64,000 nucleotides of DNA, taken from the NCBI GenBank assembly GCA_019914945.1, contig CM034110.1, positions 2,237,001 to 2,301,000 on the forward strand. Reading direction: 5' to 3'. Under the pieces are notes generated by a model that was not told where the DNA came from, ran no database searches, and saw only the letters and a list, made by a program, of their open reading frames with translations. Source of the DNA: Typha latifolia. Lineage: Eukaryota; Streptophyta; Magnoliopsida; Poales; Typhaceae. Each line of letters begins with the position of its first letter. The first letter of the stretch is position 1. Shown here one piece after another: positions 46,700 through 59,986 of this stretch. A program made the translations under genes and the position numbers.

Positions 46700-49400
46700 A
46701 ATTTATAAATAATAATGCCTGGGACCTGATGCTCCAAAAAGTGATTCCATAATACTAGTCATATTGTATGGATTTTGTTATGTGACTTGCGTCTGAAGAG
46801 GATAATAATTAGCATATTGATCTTGTGTCTAAGAATACTGAGGATACTGAGAATAATAACTAGCATATAGATCTTGCGACGGCTTCAAACAATAAATATT
46901 TGATGTACCATAATCATATGAAGCAATATTCTCATGACGACGTCGCTGATATGTATATACATCCTCAGTTTCTCTGTCTTCAATCCTTATGCCTCCTTGA
47001 CTTTCCTCAACAAATGTAGATGGGATGATCTCATCACCAAGTATATCATCATTATGATTAGTACTAGTAGGTATACTATCTCTCACTACTAAACGACTTG
47101 TACTAGCCTCTGCCCTCATTATGGTCTTTCCCAATATCTCATCTAACTATGGGTTATCTCTGTCTTCTATTTCTCTGATCCATGGAGGCAAGGGGTCTTC
47201 TTCATCAAAAATATGATTTAAATCAATCAATTATTTATTTTCTGTCTTTCTTCTTAAATTTCTCTCCCTTAATCTCATATTATAATGACAAAAAACTAAC
47301 TTCTCCAATCATTCCATTGTCAATCAATTGCGTGTTTTTGTGTGGATTAAGGAGAAAGTAGTCCAATTTCTTTCACACTATGATAAAGTCACAGTTTGAC
47401 TTAAAATCTTCTTTGCTATTGGCGTCAAATTTGATGCCTCCTCTCATCCATAAATAGACTACCATTCAGCTGGAGTGTTATGAGATATAGCTGTAGCAAC
47501 TTCAGCAGTACTGAATTGCTCAGCTCTCAATCTATCTCTCCATCTGAAATTAAAAATATATTATTGCATACTGATTATATTGAAAGTTCAAACTTATAAA
47601 AATAATGATAAAATTATTTAATTGAATCATAATCCATAACTTACTTCTTTATTGCAAAGGATTTGTTTATAAATATCAGGCTCAAACCTGCTAATTACCT
47701 ACCTAACTCCCGACAAGACTTCACTATCATTATTGATATTTGTAGAGAATTGAAATCTTATATTAAGAAAATATCATATAAAAAATTAAAATTTGTATGC
47801 ATTCAAATTTTTAAATATTCATAAATAAAAGTAAATTAGTAAATTAAAACTTAAAACTTAAAAGCATGCCTATTAGTAGCGTGTATATCTCTATATAGTT
47901 GTCTATTCCATCTAGAATCAATCATCTTCCACCACTTTCTATAACTTTGGCCCACAATTTTTTTTTATTGATTTATTTGCTATGTCTATTACTTTATATA
48001 AGAAATCCATCTCAAACTTGTCGTTACTGTCTATAAGTCGTAATTCTTTGATAAGAGGCTCAAATACTGTGATGGGAATTGTAATATCATCCTAAAATGT
48101 ATTTCCAAGATCCATATTTTTTAAAGTTTCACCTAAAAATTTATCTTTAAATTTCCTATTCTTAATTTTTATAGACCACTCCTATGATGTAAACATTCAC
48201 ATAATATCATTCTTATAGCACATGATGCTCTCCAAGGCTAAAAAATGAGTAGCAAATCTAGTGACGCCTGGCCTGATAATCTCCCTACCATCAGTCATCT
48301 ATCTAAGTAAATTAAGAACCCAACTATGGTTATATATAAAATATGTTAATCTCTGACTTTCATGTATGACCTTTGAATTTCAGACTCTTTTGTAATATCC
48401 TCTAACATTAGATCAATATAATGTGCGACACATAGTGTCTAATATAAATAAGGTCTTTTTATCATAAGTAAATTTCAGCAAGCTTTATAATTGGTCATAT
48501 TATCAATAACCACTTAGACTACTATTTTTTCATCGATTTCTTATACCACATCATCCATCAATTGATAAATATAATCTGCATTTTTGATATGAGCAGTAGC
48601 AACCATAGACTTCACAAATATTGTCCCTATGCCCGAGTATACTAAAACCTTAATTATATTTCTTCTATTTTTTGTACTTTACCCATCACGCATTAGTGTA
48701 CAACCAAATTCATCTCAGTACTGTTTAAATGTCTCAACTATAGTGTGAAAATAAAGACTATTAGCTACATTGAAAGGAATATGGTTGTAGAAGAAAAATT
48801 TAAAGATAACTCTAATGTGTTTCTTTGCATTTTTAATTCCTTTAAGAGATGTCTTGATGGAAGTCTGAGTACGACCCCATTTTTACTAAAGATATATATA
48901 TATTGGTCTAATATTTTTAGACTCTGCTGTAATACCAGAAGTTAGGAAGAACTACTGCCCTAATATTCTCTTTCCTTATATATTAACTAATCTAAATCTC
49001 TGAAAATTACTACCAATACTTCTTCTCATCTCTTCTTTTCCTCTATGCATATTTCTACTCTCTTTCAGTGCCCTCCTCATCTATCTCTCTTCATCCTCCC
49101 CACTCTGCTCACTACTATTATCATCAATGTGCACAGAATTATGCATTAATTCTTCGCGAACCATTGACTCTGTTGTATAGATTGTTTATCCTTCTTTTTG
49201 CCAATTAGATGAGCCAATATCTATTTTCTAACTTCTAAGGACACTTAAGTGCAAACTGCTATATTTCCTTACCTTCCAACTAAATGTTATTTTAAATGAC
49301 TAACACCACCACTCATTTTCTTTTCATACCAGTTACATTTAACACTTCTCTTATCTTGCTCAATAGTGCTGCAATGTTGCTACCCAATATCGGTATCATA
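46700..49400 (-). pseudogene. hAT transposase pseudogene (BED, DUF659, dimerisation domain)
   Basis: Reading minus from the right: a BED zinc-finger relic (KKMSGGVSHLK, then GNIAVC, about 49220-49320); a DUF659-type segment (GCTLMRDG, then KSMVATAHIKNADYIYQLMDDVV, read in pieces, then VVIDNMTNYKA, about 48480-48740); and the C-terminal hAT dimerisation segment (CERNWTTFSLIHTK, then YNMRLRERNLRRK, about 47260-47390). The open tail is at 46829-47134. Stops and shifts throughout mean no functional transposase. Assignment to plant hAT (Ac-like) is firm from motif order. Confidence 0.85.
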
Positions 49401-49589
49401 TGATTTCTCTCTTAGAGTCATTGATATTTTAACTATGTAACTAAAAAATATAAATAAAAATCAAAATAAAATATAAAATAATTTAAAATTTACGAAAATA
49501 AAACCCTCTCAATTTTTTTTGCTATTTTTTTTCTTTACTTCTTTCTAGTTTCCAATTTCTACCCTTCCCTACCTCTCTCGGCCTCTCAG

Positions 49590-49730
49590 CTTCTCAGGAG
49601 CAGCACCTGCTGTTACTGATGCAAGTGTGCAATAGCAGCACCAGCAGTAGGTGTGCAGCAGCAACACACCTATGCTGCTGCTGCTGTTTCACCACAGCAG
49701 CACCTGCTGCTTCACTGCAGCAGGTGCACA
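49590..49730. repeat. CAG/CTG-rich cluster with self-complementary segments
   Basis: Repeated GCAGCACCTGCTG and GCAGCAGGTGCAC segments can pair with each other and include several CACCTG/CAGGTG hexamers. It lies between the transposase start and the putative element end, where a hAT subterminal region would be. Confidence 0.6.
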
Positions 49731-50339
49731 GTGAAAAAAAGAAAAAGAAAGGAATTAGAAACTGAAAAAAATACTTATCCGAGGTCGTCGGAGAACGTTG
49801 CCGAAGGTCAAGGTCACCAGAGATCTACTCATTTGCTGGTGAAAAAGAGACCGGTGAGAAAGAGAAAGAAAGAAAGAAAAGAAAGATAGAGAGCAAAAAG
49901 GGAAAAAGAGAGGCAGCTGGGTAAGGGGCGGGACATCAATAATTGATGTCCCCCGGGTCGGATCCGACCCGTTCCCACCCGTTGCGGTCGGGATTGGCCA
50001 AAATGGTTGATCCCAACCAAAACAGGGGTATCGGCTAACAAAATTGGGAATCTTGAGAATAACAAAAAAGAATATCTATTCTAAAATTGACCTTATTCAT
50101 AAACGAGACCTAAGGTGGGTATAAAGACTTTCTACAAGGTGGCACAAACTTGTCGCAAATAGTCTAAGTGAGGATTCTATGTATGGTTATAGATGAGGAC
50201 AAAAAATATCGTCCTAATGGCACATTCAGTGTTGATACCTAGCAAGACGACACGTGTCACTGGCACACATCTACTACATTTTCTAAGATTTTTATACATA
50301 AGGTTCTAATATATGTAGTAAAGCTTATATTAGAGTTTT

Positions 50340-50900
50340 TATCCCTAGCTAATATTGTAATGAGTAATGATCAATTTTAAGTTAATCCACCATGTTTCTA
50401 CACCAATTTTAACCCAATTTGAATGGAGTGACATATTAATTTTGTTTTTTTTTTGTAATTTGGGGGAAATCAAATTTTCCATTTGTTTGTTAAATTTTGA
50501 AAGTATTTTCCATAGATCTAGCATTAAAAGATTAGATCTATGTCCAATAATTCTAAAAGAAATAGATCTAGCAAAGTTTAATTAGATCTATCATTTTTGT
50601 ACAACTCAAAATAGTTTTCTAACATGTAAAACAAATGAAATACTTTAAAGAATAAAGGAAAATTTTACTTTTTGATGGGAATTGAAGTGAAAATCTTAAA
50701 ACCCTCCAAAATCTCCTCTCTTTCTCCTCCTCTTCTTCTCTAACTCCCACTCTCTATTTAGGAAATGTGCTGCCACAAAGAAACCCATTTTGAGTCTCCT
50801 TGACTTATTGCATTTCAAGAAGCAAATAATGGGTACCGCCCAATATTGTATCTATATTGCCCATATCAGGTGATATGGGCTCGACACAATGTCATTGGCA
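50340..50900. repeat. Inverted partial copy of the MITE-like element
   Basis: In reverse orientation it matches parts of 41990-42520, for example GTGCTGCCACAAAGAAACCC here against GGGTCTCTTTGGCAGCC there. Repeated TAGATCTAGCA-type strings also occur in both. Confidence 0.45.
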
Positions 50901-51276
50901 AAATACCCGCACGCACACACCCCAATGTGATAGCCTATTGGAATGGCAATCAAAGTACACCTCCAAAAGTTTAAAAAGTTACCTATGAAAGACCTTAGGA
51001 GCGCTGGATATGCCAAATAGTATCACCGACTGTTCAAATAGACCATTCTTTATCTTAAAAACAGTTCTCTATGCATCCCCTAGGCTGATATTGATCTAAT
51101 GATTGCCAATCTTTAAGTCAATTTTAGAGAACACTCCGGCACCAGTCATCAAATCGAAGCAAATCATCGAGTCTATAGATACGAAATCAATACTTAATCA
51201 TGATTTTATTATATGGCACAATTATCTAGCAAATCCTCTAAGATCTATCTATATTAAGAGTGCACATATGGTACAA
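50880..51276 (-). pseudogene. Gypsy reverse transcriptase remnant
   Basis: On the minus strand: FDLMTGAGVFSKIDLK, then INISLGDA, then VFKIKNGLFEQSV, then FGISSAPKVF, the early palm part of Ty3/gypsy RT, with a few stops. A solo Y LTR is inserted at its right edge (51277). Confidence 0.7.
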
Positions 51277-52120
51277 TGTTACGAACCAAATCTGGAACGA
51301 TCCGTCCATAGGATAATTATGAAAATTTAAGTGGAGGTAGCCTTGTGAGTTAGGGTTTTAATGGCTCAGGTTTCATCGAAATCGGAGTCGGGATGAAAAG
51401 ATAAAAATAAAATAGTGGAGATATGTTAGAGAGGATAGAACGGTAATTTTTAACGTTGTGGCGGTCGTCTGAGGGTGATGGACAGCCAAAGGTGGTGGTG
51501 GACGGCCGTGTAGTAGGGTGGCTGCTGGAGGTAGAATATAGCTAGGGTTTGGATGCTTGAAAGGGATCTACGGTTATTATCTAATCCTATGAAGATAAAG
51601 ACAATCTAACGGCTAAAGTGAAAAGATAAGGACGAAAAGAATAACTGGCTAAACTTAGATTCATCTCAATGATTCAATTAAATTCCATAATTATCAATAC
51701 ATATCTACTCCTATTTATAGGAATAAAAATTCATAGCGGATCGGATTCACATGCGGATTATCCGATATATTTAAAATTCAAACAACAAGATAAAGTTTGC
51801 TAACTAATTAAATCAGTCTTCCTTATCTTTCTCGGATTAATCCTTTGTTTCGCTGCAGATAGATTCTGAATCTGGAGAAGTTGTAAATACCAAAGTTGCA
51901 GATCTAGAGGTTGGCGATCTTATCCAGTTCGTTTGATATTATTTGAATGTCTATAGAATATTTTATGAATATTTTTCTAAAATTGTGCAGAACTAGATTT
52001 AGCTAATTAAATAAAATTCTAACATTCTAACTATACCAAATAAGCAAATAAAATAACTAGTCTCAATCCATTGAGTCTAATCTCCCCTTGATGTGATCCG
52101 ATCTGACCCAGTTCGCATCA
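51277..52120 (-). mobile_element. Solo LTR of family Y (844 bp)
   Basis: In reverse orientation it starts TGATGCGAACTGGG and ends GGTTCGTAACA. TACAA duplications flank it exactly at 51272-51276 and 52121-52125. It is the best-preserved Y LTR in the window. Confidence 0.9.
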
Positions 52121-52125
52121 TACAA

Positions 52126-53959
52126 GCACTAGGACTCTCTCACAAACTCTCCTTAGGAGTTTATTCATTTGCCGATAAGCGATATGTAGTAAATTTGGCA
52201 AAGATGCCCATCAAACTAAATTGATATTGTTGAATGTCATGAAATATGATAAGATGTCTGGGAGCTACATCCTAAAACTCAAAGTATAGGAACTATTATG
52301 ATAAAAATAAGATTTGTTTTTAAGTTATTTTTCATTTTCTGATGTATAATTTAGCTAAAAATCAGATTTGTTTTTAGAGTGTCTTATTTGGTTAAAATTC
52401 CCAAAATCTAAGAGATTTGCTTGTTAATTTGCTTTTACAATAAGCTTTATTAGGAGTTAGTTGATTTTCGAGTTAAAAGAGTCCTAGTTGGTGATGAATT
52501 AGATTAAAAAAGATTTTTATTCATTTAGGTTGTGATTTGATGTAATCTACTCGTCTCTTTATATTAGGATGAGGGGAATATCGAAAACAAGAGAAATTAT
52601 GCTGAAAATTTGAAAATATTATTCCTGTGGAAAACTCAACATGTATGTCTTCTCGCTCCTCTCTTCTCTTTTGTAGTGGATTCCACATTCTCTTCTTTTT
52701 CCCTGTTAGGTGGGTTGCCTTCCTTGCCCCCACTCTAGTCTAGTGATTTTGATTTTCTTTCCACAACAACTTGGTGGGGTTATCACCTTTCTCTTATCTA
52801 TCTAGTCATACCAGTATGAAAAAGGTACTTGTAGGTAAGAAAAGAGATTCATTGAAGATCTATCTTTTTCGCCTTAGGGCATGAATCTATATATCTCCTT
52901 TGTCTTTACCCATGCTCCTCCTAAAACTCCTTCGAAATCTCTGCACCAATAAACACAAACACTAGAGACTCTTCAATGACATCTCGCTCAAATTCTCGAG
53001 GACTAATTATATTTAGCCATCTTTTATCATTTATTGTTTGCTCTTTGTTATCAAATGATTTACCTTTTGGGGGGATTCAAATTTCTTTATTGCCCTCAAA
53101 GTGACTGCCCAAGATAACGTGCCCTACATGGCTATATCTATAACCAGAATGTCACATTGATCTTGCTATTATATGATAAGAACTAAACATGAACAACATA
53201 TCTACCGAGAGACCTTACAGAGACGGGAGCGATCATGCTTCAAACCTAATGCAAGATTATACTAAATCAGATTTCATTAATGTGATTCCCTCTATCAATA
53301 ATAAGAAAGTATGTCCGCTGTCCTATACCAATCATCTTATTAGGTTATGATAAAGCAGACCTAATCACTCCAAGCTTAGAGCAATCATACATAACCCAAA
53401 AACTCTATTCGAAAAGACTCTGAAAAAGCCATAATCTATCTATACTTTCCTCTTAACTCATGATCACACTCATCCAAATCAAGCCTATAAACCTCCTCAC
53501 TCTCCCCAATCATCAGTCACATGCACATCAATAGAAGATTCATAACGGCACTAATCAACATTCAAAGCCTTGACACCAAAAACAATGTGTTTGAGTTGAG
53601 CTCCACCCTTGGGTGTTTCACACAGAATCCTTTTCCTTTAATACTAAGATTCTGGAATGTTTGAGGTTTGACTTAAGTTGTGTCTGAGAGGATCTAACTC
53701 CTAGAGACACAGATCTGCTTGGATGAATCACCGCCTCTACTTTTATGCTTCTTATTACCATCGCATCAAGATCATGATGTTCGACACAAGGTCTCTCTCA
53801 TGTACGATTGTGGTTTGTATCATCTAACAATGTCCATTGTGAACCCTCTCCTTAGTTTCCCGATGTAAAAATGATAGTTACAAAACGTCATCTTTGATAT
53901 CTGGATCGGTTGCAGAAAAACAGTCCGCGCAACCGAGGGAAAATATTCACCAGATATTC
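52126..53959. other. Intergenic, nothing recognised
   Basis: No element ends or convincing coding segments were found. Confidence 0.4.
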
Positions 53960-54647
53960 TCCCGTAGTCAGAAAATTACAAAACCAAGGGTGATCGATCT
54001 GTAACTTCCTAATCTACGTTTTTGATATTTACGCCCTTCGCAGATTCGGACTGCAACTAAGACGAAAATACGCAAGAGTGGTGGTGATGGCGGTGGCGAC
54101 GGGTGAAGGTGATGATAGGGTTATAGATTATAATGGAGATGGGGGTGGATGGTTGATGTAGTTTAAGGGATAAGGATGAACAGAGAGAAGTGGCCAAGAT
54201 CCCAGGGAGGAGAGAGGACTCGACAGAAGAGGGAGATTAGAAGATAGATAAGACCTTGCCAACGGTAGAGATGGCTAGTTGGTGAAGAGCGAGGAGGTAG
54301 ATTAGGGTAGAGAGACTATAAAGAGATTTGGTTGCCATCCATACCTTTTAGGAGGCTAACCAACGAGCCAAAATAATAATTATTAACCCTAAAATTAAAG
54401 GACTCTCGCTGATCGCGTTCAAACGGGGTTGACTACGTTCGAACGCACCAATTGCGTTCTCTATCGATGTGAACTAATGTGGATGTACAAACGCGGCCGA
54501 CTGCGTTCGAACGCATATTTTGCGTTCTCTGTCGATGCGTACTGATGCAGGTGTTCGCAAGGGCGTTCGAACGCGACCTACAGAAACTTAATTTTTTTGA
54601 AAATAAACAACTAATACAATAATAAAAAACTCCAACAAAGTGTATCA
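53960..54647 (-). repeat. Diverged chromovirus-related LTR (copy B)
   Basis: Collinear with 37000-37720. The palindrome array is at about 54415-54585, with TTCGAA at 54438, 54506 and 54566. The LTR start (right end, minus) is TGATACACTTTG, ending at 54647. The left edge may extend to 53898 (TGATATCTGG). No interior is attached, so it is solo or truncated. Confidence 0.65.
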
Positions 54648-56875
54648 GAAAATCTGTGTTCCACTTGATAGGCAAGCTCGCAAATATCTTTCCTAGACTC
54701 ATTCATGGAGGTACTCACGACATTAAATCATGTTGAAATTGCCTTCATGTTTTAGGCAATGTCAAGATCTATACAAGAAACTAGCTTAGGATGTGGCACA
54801 ATTATCTGGTATTGCCTTCCAATATGTATGTGAATGCACTGCAATGAACTTGTACGAATGAAATTTTTTGCTACAGACAATGATGCAATGCAATATTATA
54901 GTCAAACTATGCTATGATACAAAAAATGATGCGGGATACGGAGGATATAATTTATAGATAGAAAGCAACAAAGATTTAGTGAACAGCCAAATTAAATACA
55001 AGCAAGTTAATCAAATAGAAATCTTCAGATAAAGGTAAAAAAACAAAACATCTCTCTTTCAAAAGAATAATTTAGCAAGGCACTAATAAAGCAAATAACA
55101 GATCAAATACTAACTGAATATAACAATGTTTGCTTTAGAAAAGTGGATAAGAAAAACAGATCCAGCAAAGGGCTCATCTAGCAAATATGTAAAATTGTGA
55201 TAGGTTTTTTAAGATATGAGAAAAGAGACTACCAGTAATCATCAAATCAATATACTAGTAAATTAGATGTGAACTGATGATGTTACCAGTCATAGTCCAT
55301 GTAAACAAAGCCCGAATGAATGAAAACATGTACTTGCTGATTTTATGACCTTCATCCTTGTACCACCAGGCCTTTGATCTGACAAATTGTCTGAGAACTG
55401 GCCTAGACAGTCCAAAAGGCGATTGAAGCCTATGCTGAAATCTGATATCAAAATCAAATCTAAATCCAATGAGGTCCAGATTTAAAAACTTTAAAAATCA
55501 GGCTCTGAACAGAGTGTAGGGAGTGCAAGAGAACCTGTAAACAGTGATTTTCACAATGCCATAAGAAAGTTATAGTTAAAACCCTAAGCTTTGTACTTCA
55601 GGGTTCCAATTTCATACCGGAAGGGGTTCTTCACGAAACTCTATTGTCTAAGCAGTTAATTACATTAGTACTGAAATTCCAATCAAATGTTTTCTCAACT
55701 TAAAATTTTTCTTTCTATTAGTTGAAACTTAGTGCTCTATTCTTGAGCCACCACAACCCCAAGGAAGCAAGGGCCAGCAAAAGGCCAGCCTAACACTTGC
55801 CTGAAGGGCAATAGCTGACTGCATGTACTGCTTTCAATCTACAGAACTTTGTCATGTCCAATAAAGTGGTGAATCATAAAAATGCATGTAAACTAGATGT
55901 CAGAAGATCAATAGATCACATTAACATAGTTAAGATTCTCTCAACAGAGTTATCAGTTATATAGTATAGGTAATATACTGAAGAACAGGGAATCATTCCA
56001 ATGTGCCTATACTCAAGGGCTGCAAACAACGAGAACCTCTATAAAAATGTTGACAGAGAATATGCACGTAAACATGATACTCTGATCTCAGAAGTTATAA
56101 CAAATATTATCAGAACAAGATCAACTTACATATCCAAAATTATATGATGGGCAATAGAAATTACTCAAGTTCATAATAATTCTAGAAGGTGCAATATGGT
56201 ATCGCATGAATACATATCATTCTAGAAGAATTAGTGTAGGCCAGAAGAATTAAGAAGAATGTTAATTACGAAAATAACGTCAAAGTAGAACAAAGCAAAT
56301 TAAAAAGGGTAAATAGAAAGCATGCATTACATGCAAAGCAACAAAAAAATGCACTTCATCTATAACATGAAATGCCAGCAAAGAAAAAAGATGAACAACA
56401 GCTAGTGTTATAGTAAGAGCAAAATGCTGTAGAAGTTTAACTGATAACTTCAAGAATTAAACGCAATACTGAATAAATAAAATTTAAGTTAAAAGGAGAC
56501 TGCAGTTGAGAGTAGAAAAGGGATATGTACAGTCCAACATAGTAAAAGATTTATCCATGATGAAAGAAAAGATTTAACCATGAATATAAAATGCATTTCA
56601 TGTGCAACTGTGCAAGTATTGCACTATTCCAACAGATTAATTATTGTCATGATCAGAAAATATACAGTTAAAGATAGTAAAATATGAAGAACGAGAAATT
56701 TATAGCCATAAAGTGATATAGACCATTGATCTAAAAGGCATTTCATGTGGTCGTAGCCCAAACAAGGCAGTTGACCATATTTGTACCAGTTTAACAGTTG
56801 GGCACCAATACGAGCTGGAATATAGCCTAGGGGCAGTGATAGGTCCGATTTGGAGCCTGAAACAGTGTACAACTC

Positions 56876-57068
56876 AATTTAGGTAATAAATCAATGTGGA
56901 CATCTCCCATATATAAGCTTACCATAACTATCAATTGAAATTCTAATAGGAATTTATTTTTTAATATGATCCTAATTGATTAAGTCTTACCTAAATTGAC
57001 TAACCCAATTTAGGTAATAACTCAATGCGGACATCCCCCGCATATAAGCTACCATATCTATCAATTAA
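56876..57068. repeat. Duplicated ~65-bp segment, ~127 bp apart
   Basis: AATTTAGGTAATAA.TCAATG near 56876 recurs near 57003, with the following GCGGACATC-type and ATATAAGCT segments shared. Confidence 0.7.
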
Positions 57069-57292
57069 CTAATTCAATTAATTATTGAATTAAAAATCAA
57101 CAATTAGACCAAAATTAGACTCAAGCAATTTTATTTTGGTCAAATTAAAGATTGATGCCCACATCAATTAAGTAACCATAAAATTTCCAAAAAGAAAGTT
57201 CGTAAATGATGTTGCATATAATTGAATTTTGTGAGAGGGTCTAGTTGAATAACAGTATATACTGCAAGTTGCATTCTCTTCCTTTTAGCTTT

Positions 57293-57863
57293 CCTACACT
57301 TTTGTCTTTTAAAAACGTTCTGTTGTATTCTGACAGCAACATGATCTCCCAATATAGACCGCTAAACAGAGCTCCATCTATTACATTCTATCTTCTATAA
57401 GTAATCTTTGCACAGTACAAGGTTATGTGATATAAGAGAATGCCTAGTAATTGGAATAGAACATATCATAACTCAGTTTCATCCCTACACTTTCCTATTT
57501 TAAAAACTTCTGTTGCATTCTGAGCGCACCATGATCTCCCAACATAGACCACTAAACAGAGTTCCATCTACTACAATCTATCCTTTACGAGTAATCTTTG
57601 CCCAGTACAAGGTTATGTGGGATAAGAGAATGCCTCATAATTGGAATATAACATATCATAACTAAGTTTTATCATTCCTACACTTTCCTATTTAAGAAAC
57701 TTCTGTCATATTCTTAGTGCACCATAATCTCCCAACATAGCCATGACTGCTAAACAAAGATCCATCTACTACATTCTATCTTTCATGAGTAATCTTTGCC
57801 CAGTACAAGGTTATGTGATAAAAGCAAATTCCTCATAGTTGGAATAGAACATATCATAACTAA
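57293..57863. repeat. Three tandem units of about 191 bp
   Basis: Units start at CCTACACT near 57293, 57484 and 57677. Shared landmarks include ATGATCTCCCAA, GTAATCTTTGC.CAGTACAAGG and GGAATA.AACATATCATAACT. The period is 191-193 bp and the copies are clearly diverged. Confidence 0.9.
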
Positions 57864-58949
57864 AAAGAGTAAAGATTCTGATATACATATTCACTCAGGA
57901 TATAGGGTCCACTGTTTGAATACATGTATACTGTGCAAATGCAGTGTGAACCAAGCTAAGTTGGTAATAATTCTAGCAACCATGAGGTAAATTTTAGATC
58001 CAGCAAATGCTTTAAGTGATCACAGGAAAAAAGATATATTTCATCCTTTGAATGCCTAACCTTTAGTATCCTGATATGGAGTAAAAACCTAAAAGTAGCT
58101 GATATTGAACAAAAAATTTCCAAAAGGTAATGGAATAAACAGGGAAATAAAAAGTCAAAATAAATACAATTAAGAAGATGATATAGTTTTATGACACTAT
58201 TTTCAGAACTCCATGTGAGCATTCCTTGGCCACAACTCAGAATCTGCCAGCATAACTTAATTAAGATTTAAAGCTATCATAGCTATCAAACTTCCAATTA
58301 AAATCCCTTACCATACTTAGTAAAAGATCAGCGTACAGAGACGAATATTTATTTATATATATTTGAGTTTTAGATCTCCAAATATTAGCTGCATCCTTAA
58401 AACTGTGAAACAAGAACCTTTGTCTCTAATCATAAGCTGATTTCTGTAAAAGATGTCTAAGGTGGCTATACCTGCTAAAGATTTTATTTTGAAAGAAAAA
58501 AAGGTGAACAGATTTTATTTTGAAAGAAAAAAGGTGAACTTGGAGATCAACATTACAGGTTGCTAAATTAATAGTATTTTTTCGCAATTTAATTTTTCTT
58601 AGATTAGTCTCATAGGTAGTCTGTTCTACTCTCAAGTTGCCATGATCTCTAGACACCAGTAGGCCAGTATAGTACCAAGTTCCAGACAGTACCCTGGATA
58701 CCTATCTGTCACAAATAATCGCTAAAAGAGAGACAATCGTACGTCCAATGAGGCCATAATCATGAAAGAAAATATGTAAGTAAACAATATAGTCAATGAC
58801 CAAAGGATCCAACTAAGAATTCAATCAAGATGACTATAAGTATAACTTAACTCTGTAAGACTAGAGCTAAAAATGCAAGAAAAAAGAAGATTATATACAT
58901 GAAATCAGGGACAGAAGAAAGCAAAATATGGTAAGATTTAAAGGAACCA

Positions 58950-59640
58950 TCATTCTGAAACTGATTCCAGCTCAACCAACATGGCAATCAGGAAAAAATT
59001 ATCATGAATCTATTTTTTGTAAATATACTTATACATACAAAAAACATTCGGCGGACTTAATCAGAACAGTTACAACTTACACAGAATGGGAAGCACATTT
59101 ATATGCAAGGAAGCTCTAAAAAGACAGAAAAATCTAAATGTAGCAGCCAGAATGGGAGAAAATAACATACATGAGTAAACCTGCGAAGTATGACAAAATT
59201 AAGCCTGCAAGTACGACAAAGTTAAGCCTGAAAATATAACAAAGTTTCTCTATTAAGCCTACAGCTATGACAAATTACCTAAATGAAACAGCAACCAGAG
59301 CACCACCCCCTCCCCATCATCTTGAAACTGCTTCCAGCTCAACCCATAATCAGGAAACATTATCATGAACATGAATCTAACTGTGTAAATATACTTATAC
59401 CTACCAAAATCATTCAGCAGACATTATCAGAATTGTTACATGGAACTGGAAAAGAACATTAATATGCAAGGAAGCTCTACAGAGATAGTAAAATGTAGTA
59501 GCCAGAATGACAGAAAATCACATAAATGATATATCATTATTTTATTGAGTAAGCATACTTGTACGACAAAAGTTATCTCAATGTAAGCCTGCAAGTACGA
59601 CAAAGGTTATCTCAATTAAACAGCAACTAGATCCCCACCC
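58950..59640. repeat. Segmental duplication (~367 bp apart) with short internal repeats
   Basis: TTCCAGCTCAAC at 58965 recurs at 59332, with collinear matches on through GCAAGGAAGCTCTA. Both halves end in clusters of AAGCCTGCAAGTACGACAAAG-like 20-mers (near 59205 and 59590). Confidence 0.85.
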
Positions 59641-59986
59641 ACCTACTGAAATTTAATGAAGATCAATTAGACGCTAGCAACGTAAAGAAACAGCAACCAT
59701 TCATAGTTAAACTCATTTAGGCATAGGCACCAAATAATGAATTAGGCAGTGTCCTCAAACAAGAAACTTAAAGCTGCAGGCACTAAAATTTAGCCCAGTT
59801 AACATGGTTAAATTGATAAATGCAGCCTGTGTATCACAATAAACAGGTTACTTAAGTGAAGCTCCACCTAGAGACGCTAACAATCTGAAGAAGTGGAGAT
59901 GGACTTTCCTCTAGTGTACAGAATTTACAACTTCCTCCTTACAAACTCTGAGGAAGGAAAACAACAAACAAGCCTAATACATTCTC

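Larger units (their letters stand above)
46440..50070 (-). mobile_element. Degenerate hAT transposon (possible boundaries)
   Basis: The transposase remnant at 46700-49400 is flanked by similar inverted ends: CAAAGGTTCCCAGT near 46437, and TCAAGATTCCCAAT (reverse complement) near 50055. No matching 8-bp duplication was found, so the boundaries are tentative. Confidence 0.4.
54648..59986. other. Downstream region of the host gene, repeats but no gene recognised
   Basis: AT-rich, without recognisable transposon coding sequence. It may include the 3' UTR (possibly with introns) of the minus-strand gene at 59987. Tandem duplications are listed separately. Confidence 0.4.

Noticed and set aside
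46440..50070. Firm boundaries and target duplication for the hAT pseudogene
   Set aside because: The end similarity is imperfect and I could not find a matching 8-bp duplication, so boundaries are listed only as possible.
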